Under the pieces are notes generated by a model. It was not told where the DNA came from, ran no database searches, and saw nothing but the letters and a program-made list of their open reading frames with translations. The translations under genes were made by a program, and so were the position numbers. From NCBI RefSeq assembly GCF_022049065.2, contig NZ_CP095743.1, forward strand, positions 3,301,001-3,365,000: DNA of 64,000 bases, given 5' to 3'. Of the stretch, positions 37,549 to 46,323 are shown in pieces (positions within the stretch are counted from its first letter, which is position 1; each line of letters opens with the position of its first letter). Source of the DNA: Niallia sp. Man26. GTDB taxonomy: Bacteria > Bacillota > Bacilli > Bacillales > Cytobacillaceae.

Positions 37549-39465
37549 CTATAATAGATACTTTTCCATATAAATGCTTCCTTTAAAAGTCTCTAATGCT
37601 TTTTTCACGGTAGCGTTAAACAGGTGATCATCAATTGGGTTTTCCAGTAAGATTTTATAGAATCTGAAATCATTCTCAAACAACAAATTAGCATATTTCG
37701 TGAATTCAATAGCATTTTGATCATTTCCAGTCTCAAATAGACCATTTATTATATTTAAGAAATCTTGTTCAGTATAAACATCCCAGTCACAAGCATTATA
37801 TAATTGAAGGCCCTCCCCTTTAAAATCATTTTCATAAAGAATAGCTGCTGCCTTCGCTAGTGCAGATTCTGTTAGTAAATGTTTATTATTTATTAATTTG
37901 GATGCCAAATCATATTTTTTATAGTTCATAAGAATTTGGAGGGAACCTAGGAATAATTCCGGTTCAACTAATTTTTCGACTGTTAAATTATTTAATAATT
38001 CAACCAACATACTTATGTGCTCGTCTTCTTCAAAGGCAGCAACAAGCAAAGGTGATTGATTTCCCTCTAAAAGCCTACCTCTTAATAAGTATAAATCAAT
38101 AATATTTAGCATTTGTTTATTATTTAGACTCTCAACTACTTTTGGATTTAATATATCATTAAACTCTGCTAGATTTCCTGTTCCCGTTAAACAGTAATTT
38201 TTAAGTTTGTATATTTTTTCTAACAGTTTATCCTCAATATTATATTTTAGAAACGGCTGAATAATATTTGGTTTCCCTATATCAAAACACCCAGACATAT
38301 AAGAAGCTAAATTATTTATATTAATTAGGTCATTTCTTTCAATAAATTGTATAATTTCATCTTCAGTATGGAATTTATTTAAAATGTAGATAATCTTTCT
38401 TATACAATCACTATCTAACTTATTAATATTCAGTACGTTCATATAGTGGTAAATGGCTTTGTCATATACTTTCTCATAATTGTATATATCCCCAAGCCTT
38501 CTGTGCGGCATTTGGTCTTTCAAATCTGGCCTCAAAATAGTATGATTATACCTTTCACTATTGTTAATAATCTCTTCAAAATAATACTTAGCATCATCAT
38601 ATTGTCCTCTAACATAACAAATCTCACCTTTTAGGAAAATCATTTCGAATGAGCCTGGGTATAGTTCTATGGAGTCATTGATAACATTAACTGCATCATT
38701 ATATCTCTTTAACTGTATTAACACGCTGATTATCTGGATAACAGTAGAAGCCACCCAAGATAATTGATAGCTGCTCTTTAAGTTGTAAGCATTTGTATAT
38801 GCTTTTAATGCCTCTTCATATTGTCCTTGTGAATAATATTCATTTCCTAAATTGAAATAATCAAATGCATTATTACTTTCCAGCATTTCTTTATCAAGAA
38901 GATCTTTATTACGTTCATTCTTTCCTTTCTCTGCTACAGTCTGATTCATGTACCCAGAGTGAAATACTGAAAGCCTCGCTATACTTCCGTTCAGAGATTG
39001 ACCGTCAACACCTTTTAATTGTTCATGAATAGCACGATAATAGGCAATTTCACCGTTATTCTTATACACACGATCATGATAATTCTGAATTAGTTTCTCC
39101 CCATACAAACCGGTAAAGTTTATTATTTTCACGCCATATGTGTCAAATTGGCCATTATCTTCTTTTAAACCATTAATAAATTCATGATAATTTTCCTCAT
39201 CAATAAATTCATCTGCGTCAAGTACTAAAATCCAGTCACTAGTTGCCTGTTTAGCCGCATAATTCCTTGCAGCAGAGAAATCGTTAATCCATTCAAAATC
39301 AAATAATTTGGATGTATATTTACTTGCAATCTCCTTTGTTTTGTCTGTTGACCCTGTATCTACAATAATCACTTCATCAACTAAATGTGCGACTGACGAT
39401 AAGCAGCGATCCAGTACATTTTCTTCATTTTTTACAATCATACATAATGATACTTTTATATCCAC
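37549..39465 (-). CDS. Large GT2 glycosyltransferase with TPR-like repeats
   Basis: 638-residue protein. The N-terminal GT2 domain (about 1-210) has SLCMIVKNEENVLDRCL, VDTGSTDKTKEIA and DWILVLDADEFI. Residues 210-320 include TPR repeats (FNLGNEYYSQGQYEEALKAY). The rest (320-638) is helical, Asn/Leu-rich and less recognisable. It is related to the GT2 of gene 33839, sharing the same start and DxD motif. It is the first GT gene downstream of the flagellin A copy, with a terminator between them. It likely modifies flagellin. Confidence 0.82.
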   Translation of the reverse strand: MDIKVSLCMIVKNEENVLDRCLSSVAHLVDEVIIVDTGSTDKTKEIASKYTSKLFDFEWINDFSAARNYAAKQATSDWILVLDADEFIDEENYHEFINGLKEDNGQFDTYGVKIINFTGLYGEKLIQNYHDRVYKNNGEIAYYRAIHEQLKGVDGQSLNGSIARLSVFHSGYMNQTVAEKGKNERNKDLLDKEMLESNNAFDYFNLGNEYYSQGQYEEALKAYTNAYNLKSSYQLSWVASTVIQIISVLIQLKRYNDAVNVINDSIELYPGSFEMIFLKGEICYVRGQYDDAKYYFEEIINNSERYNHTILRPDLKDQMPHRRLGDIYNYEKVYDKAIYHYMNVLNINKLDSDCIRKIIYILNKFHTEDEIIQFIERNDLININNLASYMSGCFDIGKPNIIQPFLKYNIEDKLLEKIYKLKNYCLTGTGNLAEFNDILNPKVVESLNNKQMLNIIDLYLLRGRLLEGNQSPLLVAAFEEDEHISMLVELLNNLTVEKLVEPELFLGSLQILMNYKKYDLASKLINNKHLLTESALAKAAAILYENDFKGEGLQLYNACDWDVYTEQDFLNIINGLFETGNDQNAIEFTKYANLLFENDFRFYKILLENPIDDHLFNATVKKALETFKGSIYMEKYLL

Positions 39466-39497
39466 GCTAATTCCTCCTGATAATTAGTAATGCTAAT

Positions 39498-39535
39498 AAA
39501 AATATCGTGCTTTAATAAAACGAAGCACGATATTT
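39498..39535 (-). terminator. Terminator of flagellin A copy 1
   Basis: 13-bp stem AAATATCGTGCTT/AAGCACGATATTT after the first flagellin. Confidence 0.85.
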
Positions 39536-39559
39536 CGATAGTACTACTAAAGTATTTTA

Positions 39560-40375
39560 TTATTGAAGTAATTGAAGTACGCCTTGTGGCTGTTGGTTTG
39601 CTTGAGCAAGCATTGATTGAGCTGCTTGAGCAAGAATAGAGTTTTTCGTTTGGTTCATCATTTCTTTCGCCATATCTACGTCACGTACACGAGATTCTGC
39701 AGCAGTCAAGTTCTCAGAAGATGTATCCAAGTTGTTGATTGTGTGCTCTAGGCGGTTTTGCAATGCACCTAGGTTTGAACGTTGTGTAGAAACTGTTTTA
39801 ATTGCAGCATCTAATGTTGAAATTGTGCCACTTGCAAGCAGGTTACTTCCTACTGAAATATTAGCAGCTGTAAGACCAAGGCTAGCTGCACCCATTCCAC
39901 TAATAGAGAAGTTGATAGTTTGTCCATCATTAGCTCCTACTTGTAGTGTTGCAGAGAATGAACCTTTTAATAGGTTTTGTGTGTTGAACTCAGTTGTATT
40001 AGCAATACGGTCAACTTCAGACATTAATTGGTTTAGTTCTGTTTGAATTTGAGTTCTGTCATCAGTAGTATTTGTATCGTTACCACCTTGTACAGCTAGC
40101 TCACGCATACGTTGAAGAATTGCATGTGTTTCATTCAATGCACCTTCAGCTGTTTGGATTAGAGAGATACCATCTTGTGAGTTACGAGATGCTTGATCCA
40201 AACCGCGAATTTGTCCACGCATTTTTTCAGAGATTGCTAGACCAGCAGCATCGTCACCAGCACGGTTGATACGTTGACCTGAAGACAATTTCTCCATTGA
40301 TTTAGATTGAGCAGTTGTTGCAGAACTCAATTGACGGTATGTGTTTAATGCAGCGATATTGTGATTAATTCTCAT
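39560..40375 (-). CDS. hag: Flagellin A, copy 1
   Basis: 271-residue flagellin with the conserved D0/D1 ends ([17 protein letters not shown] at the N terminus, [18 protein letters not shown] at the C terminus) and a very short central part; no large D2/D3 outer domains. The protein is identical to the copy at 44678-45493. The DNA differs at about five positions by eye, four of them near the gene ends. The leader has a SigD promoter, a CsrA-type hairpin and an AAGGAGG Shine-Dalgarno. FliS and FliW should bind it. GT genes downstream may glycosylate it. Confidence 0.97.
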   Translation of the reverse strand: MRINHNIAALNTYRQLSSATTAQSKSMEKLSSGQRINRAGDDAAGLAISEKMRGQIRGLDQASRNSQDGISLIQTAEGALNETHAILQRMRELAVQGGNDTNTTDDRTQIQTELNQLMSEVDRIANTTEFNTQNLLKGSFSATLQVGANDGQTINFSISGMGAASLGLTAANISVGSNLLASGTISTLDAAIKTVSTQRSNLGALQNRLEHTINNLDTSSENLTAAESRVRDVDMAKEMMNQTKNSILAQAAQSMLAQANQQPQGVLQLLQ

Positions 40376-40382
40376 TGTAAAG

Positions 40383-40416
40383 CTTCCTCCTTGAATTTAG
40401 TGTCCACATCCTTGTG
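40383..40416 (-). promoter_or_regulatory. CsrA-type sites in flagellin A copy 1 leader
   Basis: On the mRNA a hairpin CACA-AGGA-TGTG (40416-40405) with GGA in the loop, followed by AAGGAGGAAG (40392-40383), the Shine-Dalgarno, which also contains GGA. This is the two-site layout known for CsrA in the B. subtilis hag leader. Confidence 0.7.
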
Positions 40417-40468
40417 AACATTCTATTTTTAAAGTCAGGGAGAATTTGTCTTCCCCGCTCTACTTTAT

Positions 40469-40494
40469 ATATCGGACAGACAGTTTTTTGTTTA
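40469..40494 (-). promoter_or_regulatory. SigD promoter of flagellin A copy 1
   Basis: TAAA (40494-40491), 15 nt, CCGATAT (40475-40469) on the minus strand. Confidence 0.85.
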
Positions 40495-40759
40495 ACTTTT
40501 TTTATGATGTTTTTTTATAATTAATTCTCAGCAATTCCTGCCTGTAGAATTAATTATAAAAGCATATAAATGAAATTTCATTTTGCTCACCATTCAGAAA
40601 AGGAATAACAACTATCTTGAAAAAGCAAGGAGGAGCATACACAAAGAGATTAAATCTTAGTATAAAAATTCTTTATTTTTATTGTTTACATATACATTGT
40701 TTTTCATACAAAAATAAGGAAAAATTTCAGCTTATCAAACGTTTTTATAAACTACAAAA

Positions 40760-40790
40760 AGAGGACTGTCAAATATCGACAATCCTCTAT
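40760..40790 (-). terminator. Terminator of flagellin B copy 1
   Basis: Stem AGAGGACTGTC / GAC.ATCCTCT around AAATATC, after the stop codon. Confidence 0.7.
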
Positions 40791-40799
40791 CTAATAAAA

Positions 40800-41612
40800 T
40801 TATTGCAGTAATTGTAGTACACCTTGTGGCTGTTGGTTTGCTTGAGCAAGCATTGATTGAGCTGCTTGAGCAAGGATAGAGTTCTTTGTTTGGTTCATCA
40901 TTTCTTTCGCCATGTCTACGTCACGTACACGAGATTCTGCAGCCGTCAAGTTCTCAGATGATGTATCCAAGTTGTTGATTGTGTGCTCTAGGCGATTTTG
41001 TAATGCTCCAAGGTTTGAACGTTGTGTTGAAACAGTTTTAATTGCTTCATCTAATTTAGAGATAGAAGCACTTGCTTGCGCGTTTGTTCCTACACTAATT
41101 GTTCCTGATATCCCTAGACCATCAGCATCCATTGCGCTGATTGTAAAGTTGATAGTTTGTCCATCATTAGCTCCTACTTGTAGTGTCGCGGAGAAACTTC
41201 CACCTAGTAGGTTTTGCGTGTTAAATTCTGTTGTATCAGCAATACGATCAATTTCTTTTGTTAATTGGTCTATTTCTGTTTTAATTTGTGCTCTGTCATC
41301 AGTAGTGTTTGTATCGTTACCACCTTGAACAGCTAGTTCACGCATACGTTGAAGAATTGCATGTGTTTCGTTCAATGCACCTTCAGCTGTTTGGATTAGA
41401 GAGATACCATCTTGTGAGTTACGAGATGCTTGATCCAAACCGCGGATCTGTCCACGCATTTTTTCAGAGATTGCTAGACCAGCAGCGTCATCTCCAGCAC
41501 GGTTAATACGTTGACCTGAAGACAATTTCTCCATTGATTTAGATTGAGCAGTACTTGCGGAGCTCAATTGACGGTATGTGTTTAATGCAGCGATATTATG
41601 ATTGATTCTCAT
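40800..41612 (-). CDS. hag: Flagellin B, copy 1
   Basis: 270-residue flagellin. It shares the terminal regions with flagellin A and differs in the middle. Residues 105-135 read AQIKTEIDQLTKEIDRIAD rather than [19 protein letters not shown], and residues 160-195 contain DADGLGISGTISVGTNAQAS. The protein is identical to the copy at 43584-44396. DNA differences, about four by eye, are confined to the last 40 bp of the gene. Like A it has a minimal central domain. Confidence 0.97.
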   Translation of the reverse strand: MRINHNIAALNTYRQLSSASTAQSKSMEKLSSGQRINRAGDDAAGLAISEKMRGQIRGLDQASRNSQDGISLIQTAEGALNETHAILQRMRELAVQGGNDTNTTDDRAQIKTEIDQLTKEIDRIADTTEFNTQNLLGGSFSATLQVGANDGQTINFTISAMDADGLGISGTISVGTNAQASASISKLDEAIKTVSTQRSNLGALQNRLEHTINNLDTSSENLTAAESRVRDVDMAKEMMNQTKNSILAQAAQSMLAQANQQPQGVLQLLQ

Positions 41613-41620
41613 TGTAAAAT

Positions 41621-41653
41621 TTCCTCCTTGAATTTAGTGTCCACATCCTTGTG
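41621..41653 (-). promoter_or_regulatory. CsrA-type sites in flagellin B copy 1 leader
   Basis: Hairpin CACA-AGGA-TGTG (41653-41642) and GGA-containing Shine-Dalgarno AAGGAGG, as in the other flagellin leaders. Confidence 0.7.
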
Positions 41654-41713
41654 AACGATTAATGTTTTTTATAGATTGAAGAAGTTCTGCAGCCCTTCCC
41701 CTCTCTACTATAT

Positions 41714-41739
41714 TTATCGGGAGGACAACTTCTTAGTTA
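41714..41739 (-). promoter_or_regulatory. SigD promoter of flagellin B copy 1 (weak -35)
   Basis: TAAC (41739-41736), 15 nt, CCGATAA (41720-41714). One mismatch in each box relative to the other flagellin promoters, so it may be weaker. Confidence 0.7.
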
Positions 41740-41916
41740 ACCGGTAGATTATTCCACAAAAACAACGCTATTGTGCTTAGGAAACCCTTCCTCTTACCTT
41801 AAAAATATAATGATAAATAATAAGTAACTATCCAATCGTTATAGGATTTTTTTCAATATGAATCCTAACTAGTGAGAAAAGGAGTTTACCAATAGAGAAC
41901 ATATAGAATAAACAAC

Positions 41917-41952
41917 AAAAAAAGGACTACCTAAACTAGGTTATCCTCTTTA
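41917..41952 (-). terminator. Terminator-like hairpin beside flagellin remnant
   Basis: Imperfect stem AGGACTACC...GGTTATCCT around TAAACTA. It resembles the terminators placed after intact flagellins, and precedes the flagellin 3' remnant on the minus strand's downstream side. Confidence 0.5.
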
Positions 41953-41971
41953 TGAAAATTATGACAACAAA

Positions 41972-42048
41972 TTAATTTAGCAATTGAAATCAGCCTATGG
42001 CTGTTTGTTTACTTGAGAATCCTATTCTTTTGTTTTTGAACTAACCAC
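41972..42048 (-). pseudogene. Decayed flagellin 3' end
   Basis: Minus-strand sequence CTCAAGTAAACAAACAGCC and CTGATTTCAATTGCTAAATT (within 42017-41972) aligns with the last 45 bp of the flagellin genes (CTCAAGCAAACCAACAGCC...). Upstream a shorter match to the CAAACGAAAAACTCTATTC region follows after a deletion of about 30 bp. Only the 3' tail survives and the frame is broken. It lies between flagellin B copy 1 and the GT2 gene. It points to an older, larger flagellin array. Confidence 0.65.
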
Positions 42049-42241
42049 TAACCAATCAAATAATTTAATTCAGTATAGAAATCATGATAATAATTATCGT
42101 GATAATGAAGATTAAATATTTTTCATAGCCCGTCTAATTTAATTCAATCTAGTGTAAAACAAGTGGAACTGAATAAGGCTAATATAAAGAGTACTTCTAA
42201 CTTTTCCAAGTAAGATAAAAAAGGAAATCATCACTCTCCTT
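42049..42241. other. Non-coding gap downstream of the central GT2
   Basis: Includes an AT-rich dyad ATCATGATAATAATTATCGTGATAAT near 42080-42107 and no credible gene. Confidence 0.4.
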
Positions 42242-43312
42242 TTAATAGTTAGTAGTTTGTCTTTTTGCCGCTTCCATTTTACCTAGTATATTCCTCATTA
42301 AGTTTACTAGCTGCTTCATTGAATTGGCATCTAAAAGTGAGGAATATTTGTTAGCCTCCTGCATAATTACTTGGAATCCTTGTGTATGGAGGACTATATT
42401 ATCTTCTACAGTAGTAACCCAGTTATTTATTTTAGTTAGGCAATAAATAGTAACGTCAGAATTTTTGCTACCGATAGCGGAGCTTAGTATATACCAAACG
42501 TTCCATAAGAGTACTCTATTAAGATAGCCAATAAGTAATTTCAGGCATTCTTCCCCGATTTTTTTCTTAGTTATGTATGTAGTAGACAGTTCAATTGCTT
42601 CTATTAAATCATCCATATGTTTATATAAATTAGTTTGGATAAGTTGAGTTAAAGATTGGCTAACACCTGACCTTTTTCTGTGATAGTAAGTCACGCTGGG
42701 TACAGAATAGATTTTTGAGGCGTTTATATATGCATTAACAATAAAAGGTTGATCCTCGAAATAATTTACACCCTCAGGAAAGGTTATGTTCTTTACCAAT
42801 TCCCGTTTAAATAGTTTACCCCAACAGTATATCAAGTAGAATAGCTCTGTGTTCTCATGAAGAATTTTTTCTCCTTCTACTTGTAACCTTGGGAATTGTG
42901 TAAACATGTCTGCTGAAGCAACAACACCATCTGTAAAAGAAGCATGAACACCAGTTACTAAATCGGCATCATTAGTGATGGCTGCATAATAGAGTGTTTC
43001 AATAGAGTTTTCTAATAAAAGGTCATCGCTATCCATGAAAAATACATAGTCGCCGTTCGCTTCCTTTATCCCCTTATTTCTGGCTGCCGATACTCCCATA
43101 TTAGATGCTTGTCGAATCACTTTAATATTTAAATGCTTTTGCTCATAGTCTAGAGCTCTCTCATATGTACCATCCGATGATTCGTCATCTATAAATATAT
43201 ATTCAACTTCATTCAGTGTTTGTTTTAACAGTGATTGCATCGTCTCTTCTATCAGGTCAATGACATTGTACAGTGGTATTATGACACTTACTTTAGGATT
43301 ACTTAAACTCAT
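42242..43312 (-). CDS. GT2 glycosyltransferase in the flagellin array
   Basis: 356-residue family 2 glycosyltransferase. Signatures are VSVIIPLYNVIDLIEETM at the N terminus, IFIDDESSDGTYE and the donor site YVFFMDSDDLLLENSIETL. The C-terminal part is helical. The start at 43312 has GAGGGTG 10 nt upstream; the seven-residue longer frame is less supported. It sits in the middle of the A-B-B-A flagellin array on the same strand, so it is likely to glycosylate flagellins. It differs from the GT2/TPR enzymes downstream in the first motif (PLYN rather than VKNE). Confidence 0.85.
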   Translation of the reverse strand: MSLSNPKVSVIIPLYNVIDLIEETMQSLLKQTLNEVEYIFIDDESSDGTYERALDYEQKHLNIKVIRQASNMGVSAARNKGIKEANGDYVFFMDSDDLLLENSIETLYYAAITNDADLVTGVHASFTDGVVASADMFTQFPRLQVEGEKILHENTELFYLIYCWGKLFKRELVKNITFPEGVNYFEDQPFIVNAYINASKIYSVPSVTYYHRKRSGVSQSLTQLIQTNLYKHMDDLIEAIELSTTYITKKKIGEECLKLLIGYLNRVLLWNVWYILSSAIGSKNSDVTIYCLTKINNWVTTVEDNIVLHTQGFQVIMQEANKYSSLLDANSMKQLVNLMRNILGKMEAAKRQTTNY

Positions 43313-43519
43313 ATATTTTACACCCTCAATCAATTTGTTATAAATTTTCTTTTTATTACTAAGTAAACATTAAACCTTTCCCTCTAGCATCATATTACAG
43401 GCAATATAGGATTCACTGTAAGCAGTAGTAGTTTAGTAGGTGGCTCCTGGAATTTATTTGGAAAATGATAGAAAAAAGGTAAATTCTGTAACCAGAAATC
43501 TCCTTATCACCTGTGTTTA

Positions 43520-43580
43520 CAGATAGATTTAGAAAAAAGAGCTCCCTATAATAATAAAGGCAGCCCTTTCTCAATTAATA
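43520..43580 (-). terminator. Probable terminator of flagellin B copy 2
   Basis: Imperfect stem AAGAGCTCCC/GGCAGCCCTT with a 13-nt AT loop (about 43537-43570), with one mismatch and one G-U. Confidence 0.45.
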
Positions 43581-43583
43581 AAA

Positions 43584-44396
43584 TTATTGAAGTAACTGTA
43601 GTACGCCTTGTGGTTGTTGGTTTGCTTGAGCAAGCATTGATTGAGCTGCTTGAGCAAGGATAGAGTTCTTTGTTTGGTTCATCATTTCTTTCGCCATGTC
43701 TACGTCACGTACACGAGATTCTGCAGCCGTCAAGTTCTCAGATGATGTATCCAAGTTGTTGATTGTGTGCTCTAGGCGATTTTGTAATGCTCCAAGGTTT
43801 GAACGTTGTGTTGAAACAGTTTTAATTGCTTCATCTAATTTAGAGATAGAAGCACTTGCTTGCGCGTTTGTTCCTACACTAATTGTTCCTGATATCCCTA
43901 GACCATCAGCATCCATTGCGCTGATTGTAAAGTTGATAGTTTGTCCATCATTAGCTCCTACTTGTAGTGTCGCGGAGAAACTTCCACCTAGTAGGTTTTG
44001 CGTGTTAAATTCTGTTGTATCAGCAATACGATCAATTTCTTTTGTTAATTGGTCTATTTCTGTTTTAATTTGTGCTCTGTCATCAGTAGTGTTTGTATCG
44101 TTACCACCTTGAACAGCTAGTTCACGCATACGTTGAAGAATTGCATGTGTTTCGTTCAATGCACCTTCAGCTGTTTGGATTAGAGAGATACCATCTTGTG
44201 AGTTACGAGATGCTTGATCCAAACCGCGGATCTGTCCACGCATTTTTTCAGAGATTGCTAGACCAGCAGCGTCATCTCCAGCACGGTTAATACGTTGACC
44301 TGAAGACAATTTCTCCATTGATTTAGATTGAGCAGTACTTGCGGAGCTCAATTGACGGTATGTGTTTAATGCAGCGATATTATGATTGATTCTCAT
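43584..44396 (-). CDS. hag: Flagellin B, copy 2
   Basis: 270-residue flagellin identical in protein to the copy at 40800-41612. The coding DNA appears identical except for four positions in the last 40 bp. The leader differs from B copy 1 outside the CsrA sites, with a better SigD promoter. It is preceded by flagellin A copy 2. Identical coding DNA with different flanks suggests gene conversion rather than a recent tandem duplication. Confidence 0.97.
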   Translation of the reverse strand: MRINHNIAALNTYRQLSSASTAQSKSMEKLSSGQRINRAGDDAAGLAISEKMRGQIRGLDQASRNSQDGISLIQTAEGALNETHAILQRMRELAVQGGNDTNTTDDRAQIKTEIDQLTKEIDRIADTTEFNTQNLLGGSFSATLQVGANDGQTINFTISAMDADGLGISGTISVGTNAQASASISKLDEAIKTVSTQRSNLGALQNRLEHTINNLDTSSENLTAAESRVRDVDMAKEMMNQTKNSILAQAAQSMLAQANQQPQGVLQLLQ

Positions 44397-44406
44397 TGTT
44401 AATTTT

Positions 44407-44439
44407 CCTCCTTGAAATTGTTATCCACATCCTTGTGGA
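44407..44439 (-). promoter_or_regulatory. CsrA-type sites in flagellin B copy 2 leader
   Basis: Perfect hairpin TCCACA-AGGA-TGTGGA (44439-44424), longest stem of the four, plus GGA Shine-Dalgarno AAGGAGG. Confidence 0.72.
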
Positions 44440-44494
44440 CGAATTTATTGTATAGATTAAGGAAGTTCTGCAGCCCTTCCCCCCTCTACTATAT

Positions 44495-44520
44495 ATATCG
44501 GCAGGAGAATTTTTTATTTA
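44495..44520 (-). promoter_or_regulatory. SigD promoter of flagellin B copy 2
   Basis: TAAA (44520-44517), 15 nt, CCGATAT (44501-44495). Confidence 0.85.
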
Positions 44521-44628
44521 GCTGTATTTCATTTGTAAGTTTTTCCATAGAAAGAATATCTTTAAAACACAATTCCTATATATATAAATCGATTCACAGC
44601 CACTCAACTGGAAAGTATCATAAAACAT

Positions 44629-44659
44629 AAAAGGACCGCCAAAAATAGGCAGTCCTTTC
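44629..44659 (-). terminator. Terminator of flagellin A copy 2
   Basis: Stem AAAGGAC.GCC / GGC.GTCCTTT with loop AAAAATA, after the stop codon. Confidence 0.75.
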
Positions 44660-44677
44660 CCAGAAGTACGCAGCCAA

Positions 44678-45493
44678 TTATTGAAGTAATTGAAGTACGC
44701 CTTGTGGTTGTTGGTTTGCTTGAGCAAGCATAGATTGAGCTGCTTGAGCAAGAATAGAGTTTTTCGTTTGGTTCATCATTTCTTTCGCCATATCTACGTC
44801 ACGAACACGAGATTCTGCAGCAGTCAAGTTCTCAGAAGATGTATCCAAGTTGTTGATTGTGTGCTCTAGGCGGTTTTGCAATGCACCTAGGTTTGAACGT
44901 TGTGTAGAAACTGTTTTAATTGCAGCATCTAATGTTGAAATTGTGCCACTTGCAAGCAGGTTACTTCCTACTGAAATATTAGCAGCTGTAAGACCAAGGC
45001 TAGCTGCACCCATTCCACTAATAGAGAAGTTGATAGTTTGTCCATCATTAGCTCCTACTTGTAGTGTTGCAGAGAATGAACCTTTTAATAGGTTTTGTGT
45101 GTTGAACTCAGTTGTATTAGCAATACGGTCAACTTCAGACATTAATTGGTTTAGTTCTGTTTGAATTTGAGTTCTGTCATCAGTAGTATTTGTATCGTTA
45201 CCACCTTGTACAGCTAGCTCACGCATACGTTGAAGAATTGCATGTGTTTCATTCAATGCACCTTCAGCTGTTTGGATTAGAGAGATACCATCTTGTGAGT
45301 TACGAGATGCTTGATCCAAACCGCGAATTTGTCCACGCATTTTTTCAGAGATTGCTAGACCAGCAGCATCGTCACCAGCACGGTTGATACGTTGACCTGA
45401 AGACAATTTCTCCATTGATTTAGATTGAGCAGTTGTTGCAGAGCTCAATTGACGGTATGTGTTTAATGCAGCGATATTGTGATTGATTCTCAT
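44678..45493 (-). CDS. hag: Flagellin A, copy 2
   Basis: 271-residue flagellin, protein identical to the copy at 39560-40375. DNA differs at about five positions, close to the ends. It is the flagellin directly downstream of csrA, the position of hag in B. subtilis, so it is the best candidate for the ancestral gene. The leader carries the SigD promoter and CsrA hairpin. Confidence 0.97.
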   Translation of the reverse strand: MRINHNIAALNTYRQLSSATTAQSKSMEKLSSGQRINRAGDDAAGLAISEKMRGQIRGLDQASRNSQDGISLIQTAEGALNETHAILQRMRELAVQGGNDTNTTDDRTQIQTELNQLMSEVDRIANTTEFNTQNLLKGSFSATLQVGANDGQTINFSISGMGAASLGLTAANISVGSNLLASGTISTLDAAIKTVSTQRSNLGALQNRLEHTINNLDTSSENLTAAESRVRDVDMAKEMMNQTKNSILAQAAQSMLAQANQQPQGVLQLLQ

Positions 45494-45502
45494 TGTAAAT
45501 TT

Positions 45503-45536
45503 CTCCTCCTTGAATTATATGCCCACATCCTTGTGG
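45503..45536 (-). promoter_or_regulatory. CsrA-type sites in flagellin A copy 2 leader
   Basis: Hairpin CCACA-AGGA-TGTGG (45536-45523) and AAGGAGGAG Shine-Dalgarno, 30-45 nt upstream of the start codon. Confidence 0.7.
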
Positions 45537-45590
45537 ACTGTCTTTTATAGGATTAGGGAAGGTCGGCCGCCCTTCCCCTCTCTACTTTAT

Positions 45591-45616
45591 ATATCGGCAG
45601 GAGAATTTTTTGTTTA
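45591..45616 (-). promoter_or_regulatory. SigD promoter of flagellin A copy 2
   Basis: TAAA (45616-45613), 15 nt, CCGATAT (45597-45591). The TAAA lies 18 bp downstream of the csrA stop codon. Confidence 0.85.
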
Positions 45617-45633
45617 ATGTTTTTTATACTTTT

Positions 45634-45855
45634 TTATTTATTTTTTTTGAAGACATTTAATACACTGCTGATATCAACAGATGCTGCTTTATTTTCATTA
45701 TAAATTTGGTCAAATACTTCTTTACGATGTATTTCGACTTGTTTAGGTGCACTGATTCCTAACTTTACTTGATCTCCGCTAACCGACACGACTGTTAATT
45801 CGATGTCATTGCCTATTTTGATTACTTCGCCGACTTTTCTGGATAGTACGAGCAT
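45634..45855 (-). CDS. csrA: CsrA, flagellin translation repressor
   Basis: 73-residue CsrA with MLVLSRKVGEVIKIGNDIEL and the RNA-binding strand VEIHRKEV. It has the gram-positive C-terminal helix extension that is bound by FliW. It represses flagellin translation at GGA sites and is released by FliW when flagellin is low. It lies directly between fliW and the flagellin genes. Confidence 0.97.
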   Translation of the reverse strand: MLVLSRKVGEVIKIGNDIELTVVSVSGDQVKLGISAPKQVEIHRKEVFDQIYNENKAASVDISSVLNVFKKNK

Positions 45856-45859
45856 CTTC

Positions 45860-46309
45860 TCACCCCTTTACCGCTTCTGATTGTTGTTGTGAAAAAATGC
45901 TGTGCTTTGTTTTGTATTCAGGCAAATTTAGAATTACTTGCTGGGCTTGATTGTTTTTTATGTTAAGAATAATCGGCGCCTGTAAATTAGCGGTTGTTTT
46001 TGCAAAAGGATCCTGGACTGTCAAAATGGTAAAGATAAGAACATCCCTATCTGACTCTAGCTCTAAAAAGCTTGTCGTAGATTCTGCTAGTTCAAACTCA
46101 TATTCCTTGAAAAAAACGAAGGGGTTTGCAACAACAAAACCAAGATTTTCATTTGTGACAGACTGAAGGATAAATATATGCTCTTGGTCATCAATCGGCA
46201 GGATGACGAATTGTTGTTCTTCTTCAAATGCAGGAATTCCTTTTGGAAAATGAATGATTTCCTTGTCGGTTATTTCTTTTTCTCCATGAAACTTTGTATT
46301 AATTTTCAA
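45860..46309 (-). CDS. fliW: FliW, CsrA antagonist and flagellin-binding protein
   Basis: 149-residue FliW with FHGEKEITDKEIIHFPKGIPAF near the N terminus and DREVLIFTILTVQDPFAKTT-like LIFTILTVQDPFAKTTANL. FliW binds either free flagellin or CsrA, coupling secretion to translation. It is 4 bp upstream of csrA. Confidence 0.97.
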   Translation of the reverse strand: MKINTKFHGEKEITDKEIIHFPKGIPAFEEEQQFVILPIDDQEHIFILQSVTNENLGFVVANPFVFFKEYEFELAESTTSFLELESDRDVLIFTILTVQDPFAKTTANLQAPIILNIKNNQAQQVILNLPEYKTKHSIFSQQQSEAVKG

Positions 46310-46323
46310 TTACATCAGTCCTT

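Noticed and set aside
39732..40269. Plus-strand frames repeated opposite every flagellin
   Set aside because: They recur only because the flagellin genes are duplicates; they are antisense shadows with no start signals.
40800..44396. A transposon or prophage causing the flagellin duplication
   Set aside because: No transposase, integrase, terminal repeats or target duplications were seen around the copies.
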